A stretch of 8,144 nucleotides of DNA from Flavobacteriia bacterium (GTDB lineage Bacteria; Bacteroidota; Bacteroidia; Flavobacteriales; Flavobacteriaceae), in contig DAOUPQ010000083.1 of NCBI GenBank assembly GCA_030626085.1, positions 1-8,144 of the forward strand. The letters run 5' to 3'. Under the pieces are notes generated by a model. It had not been told where the DNA came from. It searched no databases and saw only the letters and a list, made by a program, of their open reading frames with translations. This document shows, in pieces, positions 1 through 6,211 of the stretch (position 1 is the stretch's first letter; each line of letters begins with the position of its first letter). The position numbers were made by a program, and so were the translations under genes.

Positions 1-603
1 GCAAAACAATTTGGTTCAGTAAGTGTAATGTTTACTGATTTTAAAGAGTTTACAAATATATCTCATAATTTATCACCGGAAGAATTGGTAAAAAGTGTTG
101 ATTTCTATTTTTCTAAATTTGACAGAATAATAGAAAAATATGACCTTGAAAAGATCAAAACAATTGGTGATGCGTATATGTGCGCTGGTGGTTTACCCTT
201 TCCTACTGTTGATCATGCTGATAAAATGCTTCAAGCAGCTTTTGAAATAAATGAATTTATAGAAGAATCAAAAAATTTGGAAGATAAAAGTATTAAAAGT
301 TTCGAGATACGAATTGGAATTAATACGGGACCGGTGATTGCAGGTGTAGTCGGGATAAAGAAATTCGCATATGATATCTGGGGAGATACAGTTAACATAG
401 CTTCACGAATGGAGTCTGCATCAATATCGGGAAAAATTAATATTTCAGAATCTACATATGATTTGATCAAAGATAAATATGACTGCGAATACAGAGGTGA
501 AATTCACGTTAAAAATAAAGGATTGATGAAAATGTATTTTGTAAATGGTATAAAAGAGAAAGAGGTAAAAATAATAACGAAAACAAGTCAAATAAATGTA
601 TAA
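1..603 (+). CDS. Class III adenylate/guanylate cyclase, C-terminal catalytic domain (5' end outside window)
   Basis: The reading frame is open from base 1, so this is the tail of a longer gene; the ATG at base 28 lies inside the catalytic domain and is not the real start. The visible 200 residues are a full class III cyclase homology domain making a cyclic nucleotide from an NTP. Numbering from base 1, the two metal-binding aspartates are D13 (FTDF) and D57 (IGDAYM). The purine-selecting pair is K53 (IKTIG) and D125 (YDIWG), the transition-state residues are N132 and R136 (VNIASRM), and K173 (VKNKG) would bind phosphate. This set matches adenylate cyclases and nothing essential is missing. 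The domain aligns without gaps to residues 433-621 of the complete cyclase at 1202-3067, with about 39 differences in 189 positions, so the missing part probably also carried TPRs and a membrane helix (inference). A short lysine-rich tail follows the domain. The next gene begins 109 bases later on the same strand. Confidence 0.93.
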   Translation, partial: AKQFGSVSVMFTDFKEFTNISHNLSPEELVKSVDFYFSKFDRIIEKYDLEKIKTIGDAYMCAGGLPFPTVDHADKMLQAAFEINEFIEESKNLEDKSIKSFEIRIGINTGPVIAGVVGIKKFAYDIWGDTVNIASRMESASISGKINISESTYDLIKDKYDCEYRGEIHVKNKGLMKMYFVNGIKEKEVKIITKTSQINV

Positions 604-712
604 AATTCATCTAATGAACAATTTATAACTTAATTTTAAGCTAAAACCAACATTTTTCTTAAATATTTTGATTATCTTATATATAATAACCTTGTCATTA
701 AAAACAATAATT

Positions 713-1168
713 ATGAAAACAACTAATAAATTTTTAATTTTAATTGCTATTTTATTATTTTCATTTAGCTTTAACTCCTGCGCAGATGATAAAAAAGATA
801 TTACCATTACACTTTATGTTGATACAGATAATGTTAAACAAAGTAATACTTCAACAACTTGTAATTTTGGACAGCCAGATAGTATTTCAAATAAAGAATA
901 TCTAGTTAAAGCAAAAGTTGGAGATAATATAACCTGGGTAGGGGCTGCTATTCCTCCATCCGAAGGTGAAGTAAATATTACAATGATAAAACATATAAAA
1001 GGATCCAAAGTATTTGATAAAGATGAATTGAAAGGAAAGGAAAAAGTTAGTGGTAAATTGAAATATAGTACAAAAAAAGACTCACTTTTTAAATATAAAA
1101 TATTCTTTACTGTAAATGACGAAAATAAACAATATCATATTGACCCAAAACTTCAGGTACAAGAGTAG
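713..1168 (+). CDS. Small putative lipoprotein of unknown function between two cyclase genes
   Basis: This encodes 151 residues. I chose the ATG at 713 over an in-frame ATG at 668 because it places a normal signal peptide at the N-terminus: MKTTNK, a hydrophobic stretch at residues 7-20, then FNSC with Cys23 as the likely lipidated residue, followed by acidic ADD. The lipobox is loose (Phe at -3, Ser at -1), so a soluble secreted form is possible. The mature part of about 128 residues looks all-beta. It has a CNFGQ motif, a VGDNITWVG segment resembling strands in beta-sandwich domains such as cupredoxins, and a YHIDPKLQV end. I recall similar unnamed proteins in other flavobacteria, but no function. 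There is a loose, unproven likeness to the AidA/PixA inclusion-body family, which also ends in a DP-x-I/L-x-V strand. It lies 33 bases before the TPR cyclase, so the two are probably cotranscribed. Since the TPRs of that cyclase are predicted periplasmic, this protein could be a partner or ligand carrier for them (inference). Confidence 0.8.
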   Translation: MKTTNKFLILIAILLFSFSFNSCADDKKDITITLYVDTDNVKQSNTSTTCNFGQPDSISNKEYLVKAKVGDNITWVGAAIPPSEGEVNITMIKHIKGSKVFDKDELKGKEKVSGKLKYSTKKDSLFKYKIFFTVNDENKQYHIDPKLQVQE

Positions 1169-1201
1169 TTTAGTTTATATTCTTTAATCTTTTTTATACT
1201 A

Positions 1202-3067
1202 ATGAAAAAACCATATTCCAAATTGATCAATTTTAAAAATAATGCCTTTCTAATACTGGGCTTTTTTTTACTTTTTTACTCCCTGATCTATTCTCAGGAT
1301 CAAAAAAAAGCAGATAGTTTGGAATTGATATATGATTCAGGTAACTATAAAGAACAAGATCAATTAAAAATTCTTAATGGGCTAGCTAAAAACCATATAG
1401 ATCCTGAAAAACAACTAATTTATAGTACTAAACTTATACATTTAGCGACAAAATTAGACTCCACCAATTATTTGTGGTTTGCTTATTCAATGCAAGGTAC
1501 TGCACTAAGAAATAAGGGCGACTATAGTAATGCTTTAAAGAGTCATATTAAAGCGGCTCAAATTACTATTAAAAAAAATCAAATTGAAAATTTAGGTACA
1601 GCATATATTACCATTGGCGATGTTTATTCAGAAATAGGAAATCATTACAATTCTATCAAATATTATAATAACGCGATCGATATTCTAAGAAAAGTAAATG
1701 ACTCACATGCTATTGCAACTGCTCTCTATAATGCAGGTGATGAATATGTAAATAGCAAAAAATATGATTCTGCAAAAGTTTATTTTAAAGAGTCAAGTAT
1801 AATTTTTAAAAAAATTAATGACTTAATTGGCTCTGCATATAATCTGGGCAGTCTTGGTCTGATATATGCTGAACAGGAAAATTATGTCTTGGCAAAAGAA
1901 AACATCAATGAAGCCATAAGGATTCTTGAGGAAATAAAGAATTATCCGCCTATTTCTGATTTTCTTATTTATATGGCAGATATTTCTATAGAACAAAATG
2001 ATTTGGTTAGTGCCTTGAACTATACCCATAGAAGTTTAGAAATTGCTCATAAATATGGGTTAAAAAAAAATATAAGTGAATCAAATCTAAAACTTTCAGA
2101 GATTTATCAATTAGATGAAAACCTACAGGAGTCTTATAAATATTATAAAGATCATATAGCTTACAGAGATAGTATCACTAATATCGTAACAGTTCTACAA
2201 ATGGCTGATCAGCGTACAAATTTTGAAGTCCAAATAGAACAAGACAAAGTATTATTCTTAGAAAAAGAAGCAATGATAAATGAATTAAAAGACAAAAGAA
2301 ATAAAACCTTGACCTATATTTCATTTGCAACAGCTTTTTTTATTTTATTATTAGCCGTAGGAGCTATAAAAAGGTATAGATTTATAAAAAAAACCAATCA
2401 CCTCATTCAAGAAGAAACCCATAAATCAGAAAAATTATTACTTAATATTTTACCGGAAGAAACGGCTCAAGAATTAAAACAAAGTGGGAAAGTAAAAGCA
2501 AAAAAATTTAATTCTGTAAGTGTTATGTTCACTGATTTTATTGAGTTTACACGTTTTTCTCAAGATCTAACCCCGGAAGATCTGGTAAAAAGTGTAGATT
2601 TCTATTTTTCGAAATTTGATGAAATAATTGAAAAATATAATCTTGAAAAGATCAAAACAATTGGTGATGCATATATGTGTGCAGGTGGTTTACCCTTTCC
2701 AACTACGGATCATACTGAAAAAATAATTCAAGCCGCTTTTGAAATTGCTGAATTTATAGAAGAATCAAAAAAATTGGATAGTAAAAAAATTAAAACTTTT
2801 GAAATACGTATTGGAATTAATACCGGCCCGGTGGTTGCAGGAGTTGTAGGTACCAAGAAATTTGCTTATGATATATGGGGCGATACAGTTAATGTTGCTT
2901 CTCGTATGGAATGTAACTCATTACCAGGTAAAATAAATGTTTCAGAATACACTTATAAATTAATCAAAGACAAATATGATTGTGAATATAGAGGCCAGGT
3001 ACCTGTAAAAAATAAAGGGATGATGAAAATGTATTTTGTAAATGGACTTAAGAAAACTGAAGTTTAA
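1202..3067 (+). CDS. TPR-sensor transmembrane class III (adenylate-type) cyclase
   Basis: This is a 621-residue protein predicted to convert ATP to cAMP in the cytoplasm in response to a periplasmic cue. Domain order: signal peptide at about 1-31 (hydrophobic 16-30, ending YSQ); helical TPR region at about 40-330, with repeat signatures such as GDYSNALKSHIKA near 106 and GNHYNSIKYYNNA near 146; a charged coiled coil at about 335-368; one membrane helix at about 370-389; a linker with the LLLNILPEE motif typical of cyclase transducer helices (412-420); and the cyclase domain at 436-615. Metal ligands are D445 and D489, purine-selecting residues K485 and D557, transition-state residues N564 and R568, and phosphate Lys K605. 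All are present, so it should be active and purine-specific. TPR-TM-cyclase proteins are common in Bacteroidota. The gene sits 33 bases after the lipoprotein and 40 bases before a PycTM-like effector, so that effector is its most likely partner (inference). The K/D pair predicts cAMP rather than cCMP or cUMP. Confidence 0.95.
   Translation: MKKPYSKLINFKNNAFLILGFFLLFYSLIYSQDQKKADSLELIYDSGNYKEQDQLKILNGLAKNHIDPEKQLIYSTKLIHLATKLDSTNYLWFAYSMQGTALRNKGDYSNALKSHIKAAQITIKKNQIENLGTAYITIGDVYSEIGNHYNSIKYYNNAIDILRKVNDSHAIATALYNAGDEYVNSKKYDSAKVYFKESSIIFKKINDLIGSAYNLGSLGLIYAEQENYVLAKENINEAIRILEEIKNYPPISDFLIYMADISIEQNDLVSALNYTHRSLEIAHKYGLKKNISESNLKLSEIYQLDENLQESYKYYKDHIAYRDSITNIVTVLQMADQRTNFEVQIEQDKVLFLEKEAMINELKDKRNKTLTYISFATAFFILLLAVGAIKRYRFIKKTNHLIQEETHKSEKLLLNILPEETAQELKQSGKVKAKKFNSVSVMFTDFIEFTRFSQDLTPEDLVKSVDFYFSKFDEIIEKYNLEKIKTIGDAYMCAGGLPFPTTDHTEKIIQAAFEIAEFIEESKKLDSKKIKTFEIRIGINTGPVVAGVVGTKKFAYDIWGDTVNVASRMECNSLPGKINVSEYTYKLIKDKYDCEYRGQVPVKNKGMMKMYFVNGLKKTEV
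2498..3064 (+). repeat. Second copy of a tandemly duplicated cyclase domain
   Basis: This stretch is the paralogous partner of bases 1-567. The two 189-codon blocks align with no gap, differ at about 39 residues by hand count, and remain recognisably similar at DNA level (both contain, for example, gatcaaaacaattggtgatgc). The pair fits a local gene duplication followed by considerable divergence; it is not a recent copy. Confidence 0.85.
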
Positions 3068-3107
3068 TTTTTTTATTATATTTATCTTAAATAAAGCTTT
3101 AAAAACA

Positions 3108-3617
3108 ATGATACAACAAGATCCTAATAATTATTGGGAACAATTAGAAAGATTAGAGAAACTAATTAGAGCTTCCGAACTTAAGGCTGGTATTATATTC
3201 TCTTTTCATAGCCTTATTATAGGCCTTTTTGCTGATAGAATAGACTATTTTCATCCTTTCTTTGAAGATAACATACCCTTAATAATCTTGTCTATATTGT
3301 GGATAATAAGTGTCTTAATATCTATATATTATTGTTTTAAATGTTTTAGACCTCGAATTGAAATAAAGTATGATAAAAATGTTTTTTTCTTTAGAAATGC
3401 AGCTAATAGTTTTGGTGATATCAAGGAGTTCAGTAAAAAATTGATAAAAGTTTGTGGTAACGATAAAGAACTTTTTATACAGTTAAGTGAGCAAATACAT
3501 GTGGAGAGTATAATAATTGATCAAAAATTTAAAAGTGTTAATAAATCAATAGGTTATTTTGGCTTAAGCTTTATTCTTATAATTTTAATGATTGTATTTG
3601 GGATAATAAACTTTTAA
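3108..3617 (+). CDS. PycTM-like membrane effector (Pycsar effector domain, DUF5706-like)
   Basis: This encodes a 169-residue membrane protein. The ATG at 3108 is preferred; an in-frame ATG at 3042 would add 22 residues and overlap the cyclase gene by 26 bases. The layout matches the Pycsar effector family: an amphipathic N-terminal helix (residues 9-24), a first membrane helix at about 27-42 entered through ASELKAGIIFS, a second at about 56-77 closed by the FRPRIE motif (80-85), a soluble cyclic-nucleotide-responsive segment with VFFFRN (92-97) and a helical stretch at 104-147, and a last membrane helix at about 150-167. Hallmarks I recognise are the A-x-x-KA-x-I start of helix 1, the RP pair after helix 2, and the -FF-N- strand. 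In Pycsar, a cyclase makes cCMP or cUMP on phage infection and PycTM damages the inner membrane. Its position right behind a cyclase and before an HD phosphohydrolase supports a signalling role. Which nucleotide it senses, and whether it kills cells, is not visible from sequence. Confidence 0.85.
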   Translation: MIQQDPNNYWEQLERLEKLIRASELKAGIIFSFHSLIIGLFADRIDYFHPFFEDNIPLIILSILWIISVLISIYYCFKCFRPRIEIKYDKNVFFFRNAANSFGDIKEFSKKLIKVCGNDKELFIQLSEQIHVESIIIDQKFKSVNKSIGYFGLSFILIILMIVFGIINF

Positions 3618-3642
3618 ATAATTACGTTATTATATTTATTAG

Positions 3643-4242
3643 ATGAAAGGATATATTAAAATACGAAAAAAAGCTTTTGAGATTCTAAATTCAAAATTAT
3701 CGAAAAAGTTATACTACCATGGAGCTCATCACACCTATGACGTACTTAGCGTAATCAATCAATTTATTAAACGTGAAAAAATTGTTTCTTACAATGCAAA
3801 ACTTCTTCGTATAGGTACTTTGTATCATGATATTGGTTTTACAATCTCAAATATTGAACATGAAAAACTAGGCTGTGAAATAGTTGAAAAATATATGTTG
3901 GAATATGGATTTTCAGATAAAGATATAAAGGTTGTAAAAGGACTAATTATGGCAACTCGCATACCACAAACTCCACAAAATTATTTAGAAAAACTTATTT
4001 GCGATGCAGATTTAGACTATTTAGGAAGAGGTGATTATTACCCTATAAGCGATCAACTTTTTAAGGAACTTCAATCATTTTCAGTTGTTAATGATGTTAA
4101 TGAATGGAATAAAATTCAAATAAATTTTTTAGAAGCACATCAATATCATACAGATTTTGCAAAGAAAAACCGACAACCACAAAAAGAAAAACGAATTAAA
4201 GAACTAATGGAACTGGTTGATAAGGTAGAAAAAAGTATGTGA
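3643..4242 (+). CDS. HD-domain phosphohydrolase (stand-alone version of the HD half of HD-PycTM fusions)
   Basis: This is a 199-residue soluble protein whose ATG lies 25 bases after the PycTM-like gene, so the two are probably cotranscribed. The HD metal site is complete: H30 (in HHTYD), H62-D63 (in YHDIG) and D121 or D123 (in CDADLD), with an extra conserved-looking H73. HD proteins of this type are metal-dependent phosphohydrolases or phosphodiesterases that often act on nucleotides. The protein is all helical, with no membrane segment or signal peptide. Its sequence, including the IMATRIPQTPQ and TDFAKKNRQPQKEKR blocks, resembles the N-terminal half of flavobacterial HD-PycTM fusion proteins as I remember them, and it ends about where that half would end. 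I infer that it hydrolyses or otherwise limits the messenger made by the upstream cyclase, but a different phosphorylated substrate cannot be excluded. The stop codon touches the stop of the convergent isochorismate synthase gene. Confidence 0.88.
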   Translation: MKGYIKIRKKAFEILNSKLSKKLYYHGAHHTYDVLSVINQFIKREKIVSYNAKLLRIGTLYHDIGFTISNIEHEKLGCEIVEKYMLEYGFSDKDIKVVKGLIMATRIPQTPQNYLEKLICDADLDYLGRGDYYPISDQLFKELQSFSVVNDVNEWNKIQINFLEAHQYHTDFAKKNRQPQKEKRIKELMELVDKVEKSM

Positions 4243-4245
4243 TCA
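4240..4245. other. Palindromic abutting stop codons of two convergent genes (TGATCA)
   Basis: The + strand HD gene ends with TGA at 4240-4242 and the - strand isochorismate synthase ends with TGA at 4245-4243. Together they form the palindrome TGATCA, with no base between the genes. Any transcription terminator for either operon must therefore lie inside the coding region of the other. Confidence 0.95.
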
Positions 4246-5331
4246 TAAAACCTTTTTCATTACCTCACTTTTTGCGACAGTTTCTTTCCATTCATTTTCA
4301 GGATCACTATCTTTTGTAATTCCACCTCCAATATATAAATATATTTTATGACCTATCATTTGCATACAACGCAGATTTACATATAAATTAGTTTTGGTAG
4401 CAATTTCGTTTCCGCTAGAAATTTTATTCAATTCTCCCAAAAATCCAGCATAAAATTCTCGATCATATTCCTCATTTTCCAAAATAAAATCCTTAGCGGC
4501 TTCTTTAGGCAAACCACAAACTGCAGGGGTTGGATACAAGCTTTCAATTAGATTTTCAAGTGCTTCATTTTTTAAAATGTAACCTTTAATTTTAGTGCAA
4601 ATATGTAATAAATTTCCTGCTTTTAAGGTAAAAGGTATGCCAATTTTAAGATCCTTCCTGTCGAGTTTTGATATAATAAAATCGGTAACAAATTGTTGTT
4701 CTTGTCTTTCTTTTTCCTCCCAAATAACTTCAGTATTTCCTTCAAAAATCTGTGTACCCGCCAATGCCATCGTAGAAAATTGTTTGCCTTTAATCTTTAA
4801 TAAGGTCTCTGGACTTGCGCCCATCCATAATCCTACCTTTGGATGAAACCAAACATAAATAAAAGCTGATGGATATTTATAGATTAATTTTTTAAATATT
4901 TTTGTAATCTCTAAATTCTGTGATACAACTTCTTCACTTCTTGATAAAACCACTTTTAAAGCACGCCCATTTTTAATAAAATTAATTCCTTTTTTAACAA
5001 GTTCAATATGTTTTTGTTTATCAGAATCGCTTTTTATTGAAAGCTCAATTTTATGATTTACTGATTTTTTTTCTTTGACATCTATTTGTTTATCCGTTAT
5101 TTTAAATTCAAAAGACTCACAATGATTAAAAGGCATCAATACAGTTTTATCTTTGTTATTAAAGGGAGCAAAAACAAAACCCGATTGTAAATAATCTTCT
5201 GAAATAAATAACCGATCATCGTTTTGAAACAAAGCGTTAAGATAATCATCATTAGGTTTTCTATAAACAACAAAAGGCTTTTTTTGTTGATGAGCTATAT
5301 CTATTTTTAATAAAATTTCATCTAAAATCAT
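4243..5331 (-). CDS. menF: Isochorismate synthase (chorismate-binding family, probably MenF)
   Basis: This is a 362-residue cytoplasmic enzyme that converts chorismate to isochorismate with Mg2+, the first committed step of menaquinone synthesis and also of catecholate siderophores. Residues 105-360 form the chorismate-binding domain. K126 in LKVVLSR is the probable general base and E175 in MGASPETLL the probable general acid. Other family blocks are STMALAGT (186-193), the YPTPAVCG block (266-273), REFYAGFLGE (291-300) and the Mg-binding region GGGITKDSDPENEWKE (335-350). The first 100 residues are variable, as usual in this family. The start ATG is 5 bases after the stop of the alpha/beta hydrolase gene. 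A menaquinone role is favoured because no entA, entB or entE homologue is present and a MenI-like thioesterase begins the operon. menD, which in my recollection often follows menF in flavobacteria, is not here; an unrelated convergent operon lies there instead. Anthranilate or aminodeoxychorismate synthase is less likely given the PTPAVCG form. Confidence 0.92.
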   Translation of the reverse strand: MILDEILLKIDIAHQQKKPFVVYRKPNDDYLNALFQNDDRLFISEDYLQSGFVFAPFNNKDKTVLMPFNHCESFEFKITDKQIDVKEKKSVNHKIELSIKSDSDKQKHIELVKKGINFIKNGRALKVVLSRSEEVVSQNLEITKIFKKLIYKYPSAFIYVWFHPKVGLWMGASPETLLKIKGKQFSTMALAGTQIFEGNTEVIWEEKERQEQQFVTDFIISKLDRKDLKIGIPFTLKAGNLLHICTKIKGYILKNEALENLIESLYPTPAVCGLPKEAAKDFILENEEYDREFYAGFLGELNKISSGNEIATKTNLYVNLRCMQMIGHKIYLYIGGGITKDSDPENEWKETVAKSEVMKKVL

Positions 5332-5336
5332 TTGAA

Positions 5337-6209
5337 TTATTTTTCTAATGTTTTTAAAATTTCTTTTTTGATCAAATCAAAATGAGTCCAAACCAAAGCA
5401 TGAGTTCCTTTTTCAATCTTTTTTAAAGAAAATTGTTGCGCTTGAAAAATTTCTTTTAAATATAATGAATTTTTATACGGAACAATCTTATCTGAGCTAC
5501 CATGAATCGAACGCACTTGTGAAGAACTATTTGTCCACTTGTTTTCATATGTAGGCAATTCTGTAATATGGGTTAATTTTTCTTGAGCGGCATTTTTAAA
5601 TATTCGAGGTATTAATGGTCTTGTTATTTTCCACTTATAAAAATTCAATATCCAATGCAAGGGTTCATATTCACCTTTTACTGATGGCGCTAATACAATT
5701 TTTGATCTATAATTTTCAGGATTTGCCATAACTATAGTTCCTCCATAAGAATAACCGATTAGAATGACTTTTTTAACTGGCAAATGCTCAATCACTTTGT
5801 GTAATACAGCCACTTCCTTATCAATATTATTTAATACGTTTTCATGTTTTTGTATACTATAACCTATTCTATCATAAGCAATCATATTTGCTTTTTTATT
5901 CATTATTGAATCAGATAGATATTCTTTAAAATCCATAGCTGAACCCGGAGAACCATGTATAAAAACCAACGTTGATAAAATCGTATCTATTTCTTTTTGC
6001 ATAGAGATCAACCTTACTTCATGTTCTTCAAAATTTGAATAAGTAATTGTAGGCTGAAAAGGTAAGTCTTGAAATTTATTGAAGATAAATTTATCGGATT
6101 TTGGTTTAGAGAACTGGTAAATTGTAATTAAAAAGACTATAAAAATTAATGTAAATAAGATTACTGAAATCTTTAAAACACGCTTTATCCAATGCTTTTT
6201 TTTAACCAT
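5337..6209 (-). CDS. Membrane-anchored alpha/beta hydrolase
   Basis: This encodes 290 residues from the ATG at 6209. An in-frame ATG at 6251 would overlap the upstream gene by 43 bases and add 14 polar residues before the membrane anchor, so it is less likely. The N-terminus has a basic KKKHWIKR patch, then one membrane helix at about 11-31. The rest is a serine hydrolase: oxyanion loop IHGSPGS (84-90), the AYDRIGYS turn (111-118), nucleophile S154 in GYSYGG, acid D240 in HGSSDKIV and base H270 in GTHALVW. The catalytic triad is complete. The start overlaps the thioesterase stop by one base (TAATG), and isochorismate synthase follows 5 bases downstream. It could be mistaken for MenH because of its neighbours. 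However, MenH is a soluble protein of about 250 residues, and this one is probably anchored with its domain outside the cytoplasm, so a lipase or esterase role is equally plausible. The substrate is unknown. Confidence 0.88.
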   Translation of the reverse strand: MVKKKHWIKRVLKISVILFTLIFIVFLITIYQFSKPKSDKFIFNKFQDLPFQPTITYSNFEEHEVRLISMQKEIDTILSTLVFIHGSPGSAMDFKEYLSDSIMNKKANMIAYDRIGYSIQKHENVLNNIDKEVAVLHKVIEHLPVKKVILIGYSYGGTIVMANPENYRSKIVLAPSVKGEYEPLHWILNFYKWKITRPLIPRIFKNAAQEKLTHITELPTYENKWTNSSSQVRSIHGSSDKIVPYKNSLYLKEIFQAQQFSLKKIEKGTHALVWTHFDLIKKEILKTLEK

Positions 6210-6211
6210 TA
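6207..6211 (-). promoter_or_regulatory. TAATG stop/start overlap (translational coupling site)
   Basis: On the - strand the thioesterase stop TAA (6211-6209) shares one base with the ATG (6209-6207) of the alpha/beta hydrolase. Such overlaps usually allow ribosomes to reinitiate, tying the two protein levels together. This site decided the start chosen for the hydrolase. Confidence 0.8.

Noticed and set aside
634..646. TTTTAAGCTAAAA inverted repeat after the first cyclase as a terminator.
   Set aside because: The stem is only five A/T pairs and is not followed directly by a T run; it is expected by chance here.
664..670. TATTTTG upstream of the lipoprotein gene as a -7 promoter box.
   Set aside because: It is one base short of the TAnnTTTG spacing and no -33 element is seen. 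The gene may instead be read from the upstream cyclase transcript.
607..807. Open frame of 66 codons on the - strand across the lipoprotein leader.
   Set aside because: It overlaps the signal-peptide coding region of a better-supported gene and has a low-complexity composition with no recognisable domain.
2062..2070. Run of nine A in the TPR-coding part of the cyclase as a possible phase-variation site.
   Set aside because: The frame is intact, and runs of 7-9 A or T are common in this AT-rich window, so there is no evidence of switching.
3092..3101. Perfect palindrome TAAAGCTTTA just before the PycTM-like start codon as an operator.
   Set aside because: It is a single 10-base AT-rich palindrome without a second copy elsewhere. 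Chance occurrence is likely.
3042..3107. Longer form of the PycTM-like protein starting inside the cyclase gene.
   Set aside because: It adds 22 residues not expected in the family and overlaps the cyclase by 26 bases. The ATG at 3108 gives a normal family length.
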